Source of the DNA: Streptomyces sp. HUAS MG91 | GTDB lineage: Bacteria; Actinomycetota; Actinomycetes; Streptomycetales; Streptomycetaceae | NCBI RefSeq assembly: GCF_040529335.1 | Contig: NZ_CP159534.1 | Span: forward strand, 6,572,001 to 6,636,000 | Reading direction: 5' to 3' | DNA: 64,000 nt | Part shown: piece after piece, positions 47,864 through 57,660 of the stretch | Layout: each line of letters opens with the position of its first letter | How positions within the stretch are numbered: position 1 is the stretch's first letter | The notes under the pieces: generated by a model | The model's input: the letters and a program-made list of their open reading frames with translations, nothing else | Databases searched by the model: none | What the model was told of the DNA's origin: nothing | Position numbers and translations under genes: made by a program

Positions 47864-48739
47864 CTAGAAGGGATACCACCGCACAGAGGCATCCCCGTCC
47901 CGCAGCGAAGCGACCCGCCGCCGAAACTCCACCAACGCCTTGGGGTTGCCCGGCGCATGCTGGGCGACCCACGCACAGGACGCGGTCTCCCGGGCCCCGC
48001 GCAGCACGGCACACCCGTCCCACTCCCGCACATCCCACCCGTACGCCTCGACGAACCCGTCATAAGCCGCCGCAGGCAGCCCGTACCGGTCGCGCGACAG
48101 CGCCATGACCACCAGATCGTGCTCCCGGAAATCCGCGGAGAACGTCTCCAGGTCGACCAGGACCGGCCCCTCGGGCCCGATGTGCACATTGCGGGGCAGC
48201 GCGTCACCGTGGATCGGCCCGACGGGCAGCCGCGGGGTCAGCGCGGCGGCCGCCGAGGCGAACCCGTCGCGCCGCTCGCGCAGATAGTCCGCGTCGGCCG
48301 GGTCGATGGCGTCACCGGCGAGCCGCAGCCAGCGCTCGACCCCGCCGAGCAGTTCGCGGCGGGGCAGCTCGAAGCCCGTGGGCGCGGGCAGCGCGTGCAC
48401 CAGCTTCAGGAGTTCGGCGAGATCGCGGGGTTCGGCCGGGCGCAGGGCCGCCGGGACGCGGTGCCAGAGCGTCACCGGGTGCCCGTCGACGACCAGCACC
48501 TCGTCCTTGGCGGCGCGCACCGCGGGGACCCCGTGCTCGGCGAGGTAGGAGGCGACGGCCACCTCGCGGCGGGCCCGGTCGAGGAGTTCCGGCGCCTGCT
48601 CGGTGCTGCGGCCGACCTTGACGACGAGGTCGCCCGCGCCGAAGACCGCGTTCTCACCGAGGGCGAGCAGCTCCGCGCCGCCCGCCGCGTCGCCGATCCC
48701 CGCCCGCGCCAGCACGTCCCGTGCCCGTGCCTCGTCCAT
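47864..48739 (-). CDS. Aminoglycoside phosphotransferase-like kinase
   Basis: 291 residues from the ATG at 48737-48739, with GGGAGG seven bases upstream. APH fold: catalytic loop [20 protein letters not shown] (HGDxxxxN) and metal-binding [10 protein letters not shown] (DLE), with [10 protein letters not shown] as the N-lobe Lys strand. Such proteins phosphorylate small molecules; true antibiotic resistance cannot be claimed. The longer open frame continuing upstream is not coding. The glycosyltransferase gene next to it is divergent. Confidence 0.85.
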   Translation of the reverse strand: MDEARARDVLARAGIGDAAGGAELLALGENAVFGAGDLVVKVGRSTEQAPELLDRARREVAVASYLAEHGVPAVRAAKDEVLVVDGHPVTLWHRVPAALRPAEPRDLAELLKLVHALPAPTGFELPRRELLGGVERWLRLAGDAIDPADADYLRERRDGFASAAAALTPRLPVGPIHGDALPRNVHIGPEGPVLVDLETFSADFREHDLVVMALSRDRYGLPAAAYDGFVEAYGWDVREWDGCAVLRGARETASCAWVAQHAPGNPKALVEFRRRVASLRDGDASVRWYPF

Positions 48740-48867
48740 CTCGTGCCTCCCGCGTTCCAGCTGGTACCGGCCCAGTCTCGCACCCGGCCGCGCGGTGGAC
48801 GGCGCGGGCCGGTGCGGATCCCGGTCCCGGTGACGGCGCCGGCAGCTCCCCTCATCATCTGGTTGCA

Positions 48868-48884
48868 CGAGACGTATCGTCTCG
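48868..48884. promoter_or_regulatory. Perfect 17-bp palindrome upstream of the glycosyltransferase
   Basis: CGAGACG-TAT-CGTCTCG (48868-48884) ends 15 bp before the ATG at 48899. TTGCAC at 48863-48868 is a possible -35, so the palindrome lies in the promoter spacer. This is the placement expected of a TetR-type operator. The regulator is not encoded next to it. Confidence 0.5.
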
Positions 48885-48898
48885 CTTACGGTGAACGC

Positions 48899-50161
48899 AT
48901 GACGCACCCGGAACACACCCAGGACAGCAAGCGCGCCCACATCGCCATGTTCTCCATCGCCGCCCACGGGCACGTGAACCCGAGTCTGGAAGTGATCCGG
49001 GAACTCGTGGCCCGCGGGCACCGCGTGACGTACGCGATCCCGCACCTCTTCGTGGACAAGGTCGCCGCGACCGGCGCCGAGCCGGTCCCGTACCGCACCA
49101 CGCTGCCCGGCCCCGACGACGACCCGGCGGCGTGGGGCACCACCCTGCTCGACAACGTCGAGCCGTTCCTGAACGACGCGATCCAGGTGCTGCCGCAGCT
49201 CATCGAGGCGTACGAGGGTGAGGGCGGGGCCGGCGTGCCCGACCTCGTGATCCACGACATCACCTCGTACCCGGCGATCGTGCTCGCCCGCCGCTGGGGC
49301 GTGCCCGCGGTCTCCCTCTCGCCGAACCTCGTGGCCTGGGACGGATACGAGGAGGAGGTCGCCGAGCCCATGTGGGCCGAGCCCAGGAGGACCGAGCGCG
49401 GTCGGGCGTACTACGGGAAGTTCACCGCCTGGCTGCGGGAGAACGGGATCGCGGACCACCCCGACCCGTTCGTCGGGCGCCCGCCGCGCTCCCTCGTGCT
49501 CATCCCCAGGGCGCTGCAGCCCCACGCCGACCGGGTCGACACCTCGCGGTACAGCTTCGTCGGCGCCTGCCGGGGCGACCGGTCCGTGCAGGGCGACTGG
49601 CGGCGGCCGGACGACGCCGAGCGAGTGCTGCTCGTGTCGCTCGGCTCGTCGTTCACCAAGCAGCCGGACTTCTACCGGGAGTGCGTGAAGGCGTTCGGCG
49701 ATCTGCCGGGCTGGCACGTCGTGCTCCAGGTCGGCAAGCACATCACCGCCGACGACCTCGGGCCGGTCCCGGCGAACGTGGAGGTACGGAACTGGGTGCC
49801 GCAGACGGCGGTCCTGGAGCAGGCCGACGCCTTCATCACGCACGCCGGCGCGGGCGGCAGCCAGGAGGGGCTCGCCTCCGCCACCCCGATGGTCTGCGTA
49901 CCGCAGGCCGTCGACCAGTTCGGGAACGCCGATGTGCTCCAGGCGCTCGGAGTCGCCCGGCACGTCCCCAAGGAGGAGGCCACGGCGGACACCCTGCGCG
50001 AGGCCGTCCTCGCGCTCGTCGACGACCCTGGCGTGGCGCGGCGCCTCGCCGATGTCCAGCGGGAGATGGCCGAGGAAGGCGGCACCCCGCGCGCCGCCGA
50101 CCTCATCGAGGCGGAACTGGGCCGACGGAATGCGGGGCCCGCCGGTTCCATTCGTCCGTGA
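48899..50161 (+). CDS. Macrolide-type glycosyltransferase (MGT/OleD family)
   Basis: 420 residues. GT-B fold: [20 protein letters not shown] (acceptor side) and C-terminal [50 protein letters not shown] (UDP-sugar site). Homologues glucosylate macrolides and inactivate them. Likely protects against natural products or modifies them. Alone, with a palindromic operator upstream that suggests induction. Confidence 0.9.
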   Translation: MTHPEHTQDSKRAHIAMFSIAAHGHVNPSLEVIRELVARGHRVTYAIPHLFVDKVAATGAEPVPYRTTLPGPDDDPAAWGTTLLDNVEPFLNDAIQVLPQLIEAYEGEGGAGVPDLVIHDITSYPAIVLARRWGVPAVSLSPNLVAWDGYEEEVAEPMWAEPRRTERGRAYYGKFTAWLRENGIADHPDPFVGRPPRSLVLIPRALQPHADRVDTSRYSFVGACRGDRSVQGDWRRPDDAERVLLVSLGSSFTKQPDFYRECVKAFGDLPGWHVVLQVGKHITADDLGPVPANVEVRNWVPQTAVLEQADAFITHAGAGGSQEGLASATPMVCVPQAVDQFGNADVLQALGVARHVPKEEATADTLREAVLALVDDPGVARRLADVQREMAEEGGTPRAADLIEAELGRRNAGPAGSIRP

Positions 50162-50305
50162 AAGAGATGTGTGTATGCGGTAACGAGCAGGGCTCTGAAT
50201 AACGCTCGGGTAACGCCGGGTCGGCGGGGCATACCCGTTGACCTGGCTACCACCCCTGACCGTTACCCCATATGAAAGGTTGTGCAGAACTTCTCTTGAA
50301 CTTGG

Positions 50306-50321
50306 TAAGAAGACTTTCTTA
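50306..50321. promoter_or_regulatory. Inverted repeat in an AT-rich leader before the CDP-alcohol transferase
   Basis: TAAGAA-GACT-TTCTTA is a perfect 6-bp-arm inverted repeat lying 45 bp before the ATG at 50366. AGGTGAACCT follows closely. The stretch 50275-50360 is unusually AT-rich for this genome, as at a regulated promoter. The binding protein is unknown. Confidence 0.4.
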
Positions 50322-50365
50322 GCGTGAGGTGAACCTGCTCTGACATTTTGAAAGTTGGCGCCCCC

Positions 50366-51451
50366 ATGCCCCGAGACATACCGCCACTGTCCGACGTGCG
50401 TCGGCTCACGCAGAAGAAGCGTGACGCGTGGTGGACCGTGCTGCTCGTCGACCCGGTCGCGACGCCGCTCGTGCGGCTCACTGCCCGGTGGACACGCATC
50501 ACGCCGAACCAGATCACGTGGGGCGCGCTCATCCTGGGCCTCGGCGCGGCCGGCTGCTTCGCGATGGGGGACTGGCGCTGGCTGATCGCCGGTGCCGTCA
50601 TCTACCACCTGAGCTTCATCCTCGACTGCATGGACGGCAAGGTCGCCCGGCTGACCGGACAGGGCTCCGTGTTCGGCGCCTGGCTCGACTACATCTTCGA
50701 CCGGGTCCGCGTCATGGCCTGCGCCGTCGCCCTGATGGGCGGCCAGTACCACCGCACCGGCGACATCTGGTACGTGTGGCTCGCCGTGGCCGTCGTCTTC
50801 CTCGACGGTCTGCGGTACCTGAACGCGCTGGAGATCTTCAAGACCCGGCACAACATGCGCAAGAAGATCAAGGCCCATGTCCGGGCCGCCCGCCGCGCGC
50901 AGAACGAGCAGAGCCTCGCCTTCATGGAGGACCTGCTGCGGGCCAACCCGTCCGCCGACATCGAGCAGGACCTGACCGGCGCCGCCGCCGACGCCCAGAC
51001 GGGCGTCGACGAGGACGGCGACGTCGTGGAGGCGCGGCGCGAGGCCGACGAGCCGGAGACGTCGGAGCAGGCTCCCAAGCGCCAGGTCGTCGACCTGCAC
51101 CAGGAGTTCCGCAGCCGCTTCCCGACCTACCTGCGACTGCGTTCCTTCCTGCTGCGCCACCGGATCCGCACCCACCTGATCAGCGGCATCGAGTTCCAGA
51201 TGGCCGTCTTCATCGTCGGCCCGCTGATCGACCAGGTGATCGGCACCACCATCGTGGCCGGTGCGCTGCTGCTCGTCTTCGAACTCGCCATCGTCTACAA
51301 GCTGCTGCTGTCCACCCGCGACTTCGGCCGCACCCTCGAGACGTTCGAGCGGGAGGCGGCCCAGCGGCAGGAAGCCCTGGAGGCGCAGGAAGCCCAGGAA
51401 GCCCACGAAGCGCAGGAAGTCCGGAAGGACGGCGTGCCCACCGCCGTCTGA
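50366..51451 (+). CDS. CDP-alcohol phosphatidyltransferase family membrane protein
   Basis: 361 residues. The CDP-OH-P motif is complete: DCMDGKVARLTGQGSVFGAW followed by LDYIFDR (DGxxAR...G...D...D). Flanking hydrophobic helices (ITWGALILGLGAAGCFAMGD, WLAVAVVFLDGLRYL) form the membrane core. A cytoplasmic loop of about 100 residues (QSLAFMEDLLRANPSADIEQ) and a Glu/Gln/Ala repeat tail (QEALEAQEAQEAHEAQEV) are atypical. It joins an alcohol to a CDP-activated lipid or polyol; substrate unknown. Confidence 0.88.
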   Translation: MPRDIPPLSDVRRLTQKKRDAWWTVLLVDPVATPLVRLTARWTRITPNQITWGALILGLGAAGCFAMGDWRWLIAGAVIYHLSFILDCMDGKVARLTGQGSVFGAWLDYIFDRVRVMACAVALMGGQYHRTGDIWYVWLAVAVVFLDGLRYLNALEIFKTRHNMRKKIKAHVRAARRAQNEQSLAFMEDLLRANPSADIEQDLTGAAADAQTGVDEDGDVVEARREADEPETSEQAPKRQVVDLHQEFRSRFPTYLRLRSFLLRHRIRTHLISGIEFQMAVFIVGPLIDQVIGTTIVAGALLLVFELAIVYKLLLSTRDFGRTLETFEREAAQRQEALEAQEAQEAHEAQEVRKDGVPTAV

Positions 51452-51495
51452 CGCGGCGGGCACACCGTCCCGGGGTGGGGCGGGAGCGGCGGTCG

Positions 51496-53775
51496 TCAGA
51501 CGCGCAGCTCCTCGCCCCCCTTGGCGGCCGCCACGGGCGCCGGGGCGGGCGCGGGCGGCTCGTCGTGCGTCAGGTCCGGCATCCGGCGCAGCCACCTCGG
51601 CAGGTACCAGTTGCGGTCGCCGAGCAGCGCCATCACGGCCGGCAGCAGCACACCGCGGATGACGGTCGCGTCGATCAGGACGGCCGCCGCGAGGCCCACG
51701 CCCATCTGCTTCATCGACTGCATGGACAGCGTGCCGAAGATCGAGAAGACGGCGACCATGATGACGGCGGCACTGGTGACCACGCCCGCGGTCGTCACGA
51801 CACCGTGCCGGATCGCCTCGGTGTTGTTCCGCCCCTGAAGCCGCGCCTCCTTGATCCGCGACACCACGAACACGTGGTAGTCCATCGACAGGCCGAACAG
51901 GATCACGAACAGGAACAGCGGCAGCCAGGAGATGATCGCCCCGACCCCCTCCGCGCCGACCAGGGACGCGCCCCAGCCGTGCTGGAAGACGGCGACGAGA
52001 ATCCCGTAGGCGGCGCCCACGCTCAGCAGGTTGAGCGCGATCGAGGTGATCGCGACGGTCAGCGAGCGGAACGACAGCAGCATCAGCAGGAAGGCGAAGG
52101 CGACCACGAAGGCGAAGACCGGGACGACCGAGCCGACGATCTGGTCGTTGAAGTCCTTCGACCCGGCGACCTGGCCGGTGATCGGCGCCTCGACACCGTC
52201 GACCTTGCCGAGCGTGTCCGGCCGCACCTGGTCCCGCAGCAGCGCGAGGCTCTTCTCCGCCCTGCCTTGGTCGGAGCCGCCGACCAGCGGTACGGAGACG
52301 AACGCGACGTTCCGCGCCGCGTGCACCGTCACCTCGACCGGGCCGCGCGAGGCACCCGAACTCACCGCACGGGTACGGAAGTCGGCGATCGCCGAGCGCA
52401 CCGCGGGGGCGTTGATGTCATCGGCGCGGACGACCACCTCGGCCGGTTCGGAGCCGCCCGGGAACGCCGCGTTGACCCGGTCGTACGTCGCCACGATCGG
52501 CAGCGAGTCGCCGAACTCCTGGTCCAGGGTGAGGTTCTGGGTCTTCATGCCCAGCGCAGGCGCGGCGACCGCGAGCAGCGCGCAGACCGCGACGGCCACC
52601 GCGACGGCGGGCCGCTTGAGCACGACGCCCAGGACGCGGTTCCAGAACCGGCTGCCGCTCTCGCCGCCCGGACCGCCCCGCCGCTTGTCCGGGTGCAGGA
52701 AGGGGATGCGGCCCTTCTCGACGCGCTCGCCGAGCAGCGACAGCAGCGCGGGCAGCACGGTGACCGAGCCGACCATCGCCACCGCGACCACCATCAGCGA
52801 GGCGAGCCCCATCGCCTGGAACTCGGCGATGCCGGTAAACAGCATGCCCGCCATCGCCACGCACACCGTGACGCCGGAGACGATGATGGCCCGCCCGCTG
52901 GTGGCCGCCGCGATCCGCAGCGCGGCTCCCGCGTCGTGGCCCTTCATCCGCTCCTCGCGCTCGCGGCGCAGATAGAACAGGCAGTAGTCGACGCCGACCG
53001 CCAACCCCACCAGCAGCATCACGGAGTTGGCGGTGTCGCTCATCGGCTGGAGGTGGCTGACGATCGCCATCAGGCCCATCGTCGCCATGATCGCGGTGAC
53101 CGCCAGCGCCACCGGCAGCAGCGCCGCGACGAGCGCGCCGAACGCGATCAGCAGGATGCCGAGCGCCACCGGCACGGCCGAGTACTCCGCCCGCTGGAAG
53201 TCGTCGCCGAAGGCGTCGTCGAACGTCTTGTTCATGCTCGCCGCGCCGATCTCCTCGATCCGCAGCGAGCCGTGGTCGGCCGCGACGCCCGCGACGGCCT
53301 TCTGGACCGGCTCGACCCGGTCCGACGCCGTCTCGGGGTCGCCCCGCATGTCGAACCGGACGAGCGCGGTGCGGCCGTCCTTCGAGACCGACGGTGCCTG
53401 GGCGGCGTAGGGGGAGCGGACGTTCGTGACCGCGCCGGTGCCCTCGACGGCCTTGACGACGTCCTCGACCGCCTTCTTGAACTCCGTTGCTGTGGAGCGG
53501 AGTTGGCCGCTCCTGGCCTGTACGAGCACTGTCTCGCCGGCCGGCTCGTCGATGTCCGCCCGGTCGATGATCTGCTGGGCCCGGCCGGTCTCGCCGCTCA
53601 GCTGGTCGCTCTCCCTGACGTCGACACGGCCCGCCGCGTTCCCGATGCCCATCGCCAGGACGACGAACAGCACCCAGATCCCCACCGCCGCCCATCGATG
53701 ACGGGCGCTCCATCCGCCGGCCCTGGCCGCGACACCGCGCACCCGGCCGTCCTGCCGTTCCCCGTTCCTCGCCAT
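51496..53775 (-). CDS. MmpL/RND family membrane transporter
   Basis: 759 residues; ATG at 53773-53775 with a perfect GGAGGTGA four bases upstream. MMPL architecture: TM1 (WAAVGIWVLFVVLAMGIGNA), a large extracellular domain, TM2-6 with GLAVGVDYCLFYLRREREER, then a repeat of the same plan with ILFGLSMDYHVFVVSRIKEA. Exports lipids or antibiotics using the proton gradient; relatives include ActII-ORF3. Divergent from the subtilase gene. Confidence 0.93.
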   Translation of the reverse strand: MARNGERQDGRVRGVAARAGGWSARHRWAAVGIWVLFVVLAMGIGNAAGRVDVRESDQLSGETGRAQQIIDRADIDEPAGETVLVQARSGQLRSTATEFKKAVEDVVKAVEGTGAVTNVRSPYAAQAPSVSKDGRTALVRFDMRGDPETASDRVEPVQKAVAGVAADHGSLRIEEIGAASMNKTFDDAFGDDFQRAEYSAVPVALGILLIAFGALVAALLPVALAVTAIMATMGLMAIVSHLQPMSDTANSVMLLVGLAVGVDYCLFYLRREREERMKGHDAGAALRIAAATSGRAIIVSGVTVCVAMAGMLFTGIAEFQAMGLASLMVVAVAMVGSVTVLPALLSLLGERVEKGRIPFLHPDKRRGGPGGESGSRFWNRVLGVVLKRPAVAVAVAVCALLAVAAPALGMKTQNLTLDQEFGDSLPIVATYDRVNAAFPGGSEPAEVVVRADDINAPAVRSAIADFRTRAVSSGASRGPVEVTVHAARNVAFVSVPLVGGSDQGRAEKSLALLRDQVRPDTLGKVDGVEAPITGQVAGSKDFNDQIVGSVVPVFAFVVAFAFLLMLLSFRSLTVAITSIALNLLSVGAAYGILVAVFQHGWGASLVGAEGVGAIISWLPLFLFVILFGLSMDYHVFVVSRIKEARLQGRNNTEAIRHGVVTTAGVVTSAAVIMVAVFSIFGTLSMQSMKQMGVGLAAAVLIDATVIRGVLLPAVMALLGDRNWYLPRWLRRMPDLTHDEPPAPAPAPVAAAKGGEELRV

Positions 53776-54102
53776 GAGGTCACCTCCGGATTCGAAGGTA
53801 TGGGCGGCGTAAGCGCGCTTCGTCGTACTGCCCGGTGAAGTGGGGATGGTCCGGGTCGGCGCAGAGGATGACGAACGCCCCTTACATCTATAGGGGGTTG
53901 ATGTGTCCGGTTTGTTATTACAGAACCTTGTTGAAAAAGTCACAGCTGTATGAAGGTCTTGATCTGGTCGCGTCAATCGGTCAGGGTTTCGTCTCAACCC
54001 CCGGAGATCTTCCGGAGATTGCCGGAGGCTGCACCAAATTGCGCGCCCCCACGCGCGTAGATGCCACACAACCCCCCACACACCACGAGGAGTTCACTCT
54101 TC
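53776..54102. promoter_or_regulatory. 327-bp divergent AT-rich promoter region, MmpL / subtilase
   Basis: No gene. The central part (53880-53960, including ACATCTATAGGGGGTTGATG and TTGTTGAAAAAGTCACAGC) is strikingly AT-rich for this genome. A TTGTTG followed about 15 bases later by TATGAA could be a plus-strand promoter for the protease. I see no strong palindrome. Confidence 0.4.
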
Positions 54103-55311
54103 ATGGCACTTCACAAGCGTGCGCGTTCGATGAAGCTCACCGCCGCCATAGCCACGGCGGCGACCGCCGTCGGTGTCACCGTCTTCACCGGCGGCTTCGC
54201 GGGCGCCGCCGCCCCGGCCCAGGGCAAGGTGTACGGCCTCGACGCCAAGGGCGCCGTGGCCGGCAGCTACATCGTGCTGCTCGACCAGAAGGCGAACACC
54301 GCCGCCAAGAAGGACCTCGCCAAGGAGTACGGCGGCACCTTCCGCCGCACCTACGACTCGGCCGTCAACGGCTTCTCGGTCAACGGCCTCTCGGAGACCG
54401 AGGCCAAGCGGCTCGCCGCCGACAAGTCCGTCGGGAAGGTCGTCCAGAACAAGAAGTTCCACACCACCGCCACCCAGGACAACCCGCCGTCGTGGGGCCT
54501 GGACCGCATCGACCAGACGGAGACCGCGGGCGACGGGAAGTACGCCTACCCCGACAGCGCCGGTGAGGGCGTCACCGCGTACGTCATCGACACCGGCGTC
54601 CGCATCAGCCACAAGGACTTCGGCGGCCGCGCCTCCTACGGCTTCGACGCCGTCGACAACGACGACAGCGCCGACGACGGCAACGGGCACGGCACGCACG
54701 TCGCCGGCACCATCGCCGGTGACGCGCACGGCGTCGCCAAGAAGGCGAAGATCGTCGCCGTCCGCGTCCTCGACGACCAGGGCTCCGGCACCACCGAGCA
54801 GGTCGTCGCGGGCATCGACTGGGTCACCGAGCACCACTCCGGCCCGTCCGTCGCGAACATGTCGCTCGGCGGCGGCGTGGACGAGGCGCTGGACGCCGCG
54901 GTGAAGAAGTCGATCGACTCCGGCGTCACCTACGCGGTCGCGGCCGGAAACGAGTCGACGGACGCGTCCTCCAGCTCCCCGGCCCGCGTCCCCGAGGCCA
55001 TCACCGTCGCCTCCTCCACCAAGGACGACGAGCAGTCCGACTTCTCCAACTACGGCGAGGGCGTGGACATCTACGCCCCCGGCTCGGACATCACCTCCGA
55101 CTGGAACACCGGCGACGACGCCACCAACACCATCTCCGGTACGTCGATGGCGACCCCGCACGTCGTGGGCGCCGCCGCCGTCTACCTCGGCGGGCACCCG
55201 GACGCGGCCCCCGCCGACGTCGCCACGGCGCTGACCGGCGGAGCCACCGCGGACGCCATCACGAACGCCACCGAAGGCACCCCGAACAAGCTCCTGAAGA
55301 TCGTCGAGTAG
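54103..55311 (+). CDS. Secreted S8 family serine protease (proteinase K type)
   Basis: 402 residues from the ATG at 54103, which has GAGGAG ten bases upstream; an earlier ATG at 54061 would break the signal peptide. Order: signal peptide (1-37), I9 inhibitor propeptide (SYIVLLDQKANTAAKKDLAK, to about 120), then the catalytic domain with AYVIDTGVRISH (Asp), GNGHGTHVAGTIAG (His) and ISGTSMATPHVVGAA (Ser). Self-processing extracellular protease. A strong hairpin follows the stop. Confidence 0.96.
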   Translation: MALHKRARSMKLTAAIATAATAVGVTVFTGGFAGAAAPAQGKVYGLDAKGAVAGSYIVLLDQKANTAAKKDLAKEYGGTFRRTYDSAVNGFSVNGLSETEAKRLAADKSVGKVVQNKKFHTTATQDNPPSWGLDRIDQTETAGDGKYAYPDSAGEGVTAYVIDTGVRISHKDFGGRASYGFDAVDNDDSADDGNGHGTHVAGTIAGDAHGVAKKAKIVAVRVLDDQGSGTTEQVVAGIDWVTEHHSGPSVANMSLGGGVDEALDAAVKKSIDSGVTYAVAAGNESTDASSSSPARVPEAITVASSTKDDEQSDFSNYGEGVDIYAPGSDITSDWNTGDDATNTISGTSMATPHVVGAAAVYLGGHPDAAPADVATALTGGATADAITNATEGTPNKLLKIVE

Positions 55312-55343
55312 GCCCACCGGGTCCCCTCGGGCCCCTTTGTGCC

Positions 55344-55384
55344 GGCGGCCGTCGTGCCCACCCCCACGGGGCGCGACGGCCGCC
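55344..55384 (+). terminator. Long hairpin terminator after the subtilase gene
   Basis: Arms of 16 bp (55344-55359 and 55369-55384) pair with one mismatch; the core is GGCGGCCGTCG with CGACGGCCGCC, loop of nine bases, followed by TTAT. It ends 13 bp before the next ATG, so it separates the protease from the DUF1697 gene. Confidence 0.8.
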
Positions 55385-55397
55385 TTATCGTGTGCGC

Positions 55398-55955
55398 ATG
55401 ACGATCACCCGGTACGCGGCGCTGCTGCGCGGCATCAACGTCGGCGGCAACAAGAAGGTCCCGATGGCGCAACTGCGCCCGCTCGTCCAAGGGTTGGGCC
55501 TCCGTGACGTCACGACGTATCTGCAGAGCGGCAACGTGACCTTCGCGGCCGGGAGCGGCGACGAGGACTCCCTCGCCGCGGCGATCACCCGGGCGATCGC
55601 CGACACCTTCGGCTTCCCGGTCGACGTCCTCGTCCGCGACCACGCCTACCTGGCGGCCGTCAGGGACGCCTGCCCGTTCCCCGCCGCCGAGCTGGAGGCC
55701 AAGCAGCTGCACGTCACGTACCTGTCGCAGGCGCCGGACCCGGACCGGTACGCCGGGATCGATCCGTCCGCCCACGCGCCCGAGGACTTCCGGCTCGGCG
55801 ACCGCGCCCTCTACCTCTACGCGCCCGACGGGCTCGGCCGGTCCAGGCTCGCCGAACAGCTGGCCCGGCCCGCCGTGCAGAAGGGCCTGATCGCGACGAG
55901 CCGCAACTGGAACACCGTCGTCAAGCTGGTGGAGCTCACGCGTCCGGCGTCGTGA
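55398..55955 (+). CDS. DUF1697 family protein
   Basis: 185 residues. The family pattern is complete: RYAALLRGINVGGNKKVPMA, LGLRDVTTYLQSGNVTFAAG and the C-terminal SRNWNTVVKL. DUF1697 proteins have an unknown biochemical role. Its 3' end overlaps that of the convergent aldo/keto reductase by 20 bp. Confidence 0.9.
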   Translation: MTITRYAALLRGINVGGNKKVPMAQLRPLVQGLGLRDVTTYLQSGNVTFAAGSGDEDSLAAAITRAIADTFGFPVDVLVRDHAYLAAVRDACPFPAAELEAKQLHVTYLSQAPDPDRYAGIDPSAHAPEDFRLGDRALYLYAPDGLGRSRLAEQLARPAVQKGLIATSRNWNTVVKLVELTRPAS

Positions 55956-56805
55956 GCGCGTCGAGCCGGGCCATGTCACCTTCGGTGAGCCGGAGTTCGG
56001 CCGCCGCGACGTTCTCCTCCAGGTGCGCCACGGTCCCCGTGCCCGGCGTCGGGCACAGTACGGGGGAGTGGTGCAGCAGCCAGGCGAGCGCGACCTGCGA
56101 CGGCGTCGCGCCGTGCGCCGCCGCGATGTCCGTCAGCTCCTGATGATCCGTCAGCGAGCCGTTGCCCAGCGGGAACCAGGGCAGGAACGCGATGCCCCGC
56201 GCCTCGCACAGTCGCAGCAGCGGCTCCGAGACGCGGTCCAGGACGTTGTAGCGGTTCTGCACCGAGACGATCGGCACGATGTCCAGGTCGACGGCCTCCT
56301 GGAGCTGCTCGGCCCGCACGGAGTCGAGGCCCACGTGCCGGATCTTCCCCTCGTCCCGCAGCTCGCGCAACACCCCGAGCTGGTCGGCGAGCGGCACGTC
56401 CGGGTCGATCCGGTGCAGCTGGTACAGGTCGATGCGCTCCCGCCGCAGCCGCCGCAGGCTCGCCTCACAGGTCTCGCGCAGCCAGGCCGGGCTGCCGTCG
56501 ACGTGCCACGCCTGCGCCGAGGTGCGCACGCAGCCGCCCTTGGTGGCGATCACCAGATCGTCCGCATAAGGATGCAGCGCGGCGGCGACCCGCTCCTCCG
56601 CGATGCCGGGGCCGTAGTTGTCGGCGGTGTCGATGAGCGTCACGCCCAGCTCCACGGCCCGGCGCAGCACGGCCGTCGCGTTCGCGTCGCTGCCCCGCGG
56701 CCCCCAGGCGCCCTGCCCGGTGAGATGCACGGTGCCGTAGCCGAGGCGGCGTACGGGCAGGTCGGAGCCGATGGTGAGCGTCGTCCGCGGGGCCGTGTGC
56801 GTCAT
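55936..56805 (-). CDS. Aldo/keto reductase
   Basis: 289 residues from the ATG at 56803-56805. TIM barrel AKR: VTLIDTADNYGPGIAEERVA (catalytic Asp and Tyr), VIATKGG (Lys), YQLHRIDPDVPLADQLGVLR (His), KIRHVGLDSVRAEQLQEAVD and PTPGTGTVAHLEENV (NADPH site). Reduces a carbonyl with NADPH; substrate unknown. 3' overlap with DUF1697. Confidence 0.93.
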   Translation of the reverse strand: MTHTAPRTTLTIGSDLPVRRLGYGTVHLTGQGAWGPRGSDANATAVLRRAVELGVTLIDTADNYGPGIAEERVAAALHPYADDLVIATKGGCVRTSAQAWHVDGSPAWLRETCEASLRRLRRERIDLYQLHRIDPDVPLADQLGVLRELRDEGKIRHVGLDSVRAEQLQEAVDLDIVPIVSVQNRYNVLDRVSEPLLRLCEARGIAFLPWFPLGNGSLTDHQELTDIAAAHGATPSQVALAWLLHHSPVLCPTPGTGTVAHLEENVAAAELRLTEGDMARLDALTTPDA

Positions 56806-57005
56806 GGGGCGACGGTAACCGATGGCCTGTGCATCTGGTTCGGTGGGCCGTGCTGTGCCAGGGCCGCCCGCCCGGGGGCGACCCCGATCGCGGAGCCGGC
56901 CGCGGCGGTCGACGACCGGATCCAGGCGGCCCAGAGCCTGTCCTCGTAGATCCCTGTCGCGTTTGTTCAAGAGGGGCCGGGGCCCGCGCTCGTACCGTCG
57001 ACGGC

Positions 57006-57611
57006 ATGGAAGAACGCAGGGACACCATCCAGCCCCACCTGATCGAATGCGCCACCGAGGCGGCCCGTGTCGCGGCGGCCGTCAAGCCCGACCGGCTCGG
57101 CGCGGCCTCCGGCTGCGGCGACTGGGACGTGCGCACCCTCGTCAACCACTGGGTCGCCTACACCGGCGACGGCATGCTGCACCGGGCGCGCCGCGAACCG
57201 CTCCCCGAGGACCTGGCGGACCGCGACTTCACCGCCGCCGACGACTGGGCCGAGCGGTACGCGGACCGGCTCGACGAGGCCGTCGCCGCGTGGTCCGAAC
57301 CGGCCGTCTGGGAGGGCGACACGGACCTCGGCCACGCCACCCAGCCCGCGGCGGAGGTCGCCGCGCTGCTCTGGGCCGAACTCGTCCTGCACGGCTGGGA
57401 CGTGGCCCGCGCCACCGGCCAGGAGTTCCACGTCTCCGACGGCGCCGCCGCGCTGCTCCTGCACGTCGTCGAGAAGAACGCCGCCCTCTACCGGCAGTAC
57501 GAGGGCTTCGCCGACCCCGTGCCGCTGCCCGACGGCGCCTCCGTGTACGCGCGGGCCCTCGCGCTCAGCGGACGCGACCCCCGCCCCCTGATGAATAGCC
57601 CACTCGAATGA
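57006..57611 (+). CDS. TIGR03086-type DinB-like metal-binding protein
   Basis: 201 residues. DinB-like bundle: CGDWDVRTLVNHWVAYTGDG (first His) and LWAELVLHGWDVARATGQEF (second His and Asp). Relatives are mycothiol-dependent enzymes. Followed by a gene for a mycothiol-linked DsbA-like reductase 49 bp on, which supports a thiol-linked role. Paralogue of the protein at 3628-4266. Confidence 0.82.
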   Translation: MEERRDTIQPHLIECATEAARVAAAVKPDRLGAASGCGDWDVRTLVNHWVAYTGDGMLHRARREPLPEDLADRDFTAADDWAERYADRLDEAVAAWSEPAVWEGDTDLGHATQPAAEVAALLWAELVLHGWDVARATGQEFHVSDGAAALLLHVVEKNAALYRQYEGFADPVPLPDGASVYARALALSGRDPRPLMNSPLE

Positions 57612-57660
57612 GGCAGAAATGGACCACTGGCCGGGGCCACCCGGCGGCTAACTTCGAAAC

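Noticed and set aside
47864-48739. Aminoglycoside resistance gene
   Set aside because: The APH fold is clear, but this fold serves many small-molecule kinases; nothing in sequence or context indicates an antibiotic substrate.
50306-50345. DmdR/IdeR iron box or PHO box before the CDP-alcohol gene
   Set aside because: Only half-matches by eye (AGGTGAACCT, GGTTCACC). Not enough to claim without a motif score.
47864-51595. 1243-codon minus-strand frame reading through glycosyltransferase and CDP-alcohol genes into the phosphotransferase
   Set aside because: Only the last 291 codons (from the ATG at 48739 with its own RBS) show a protein family. The upstream part is antisense to two well-supported plus-strand genes.
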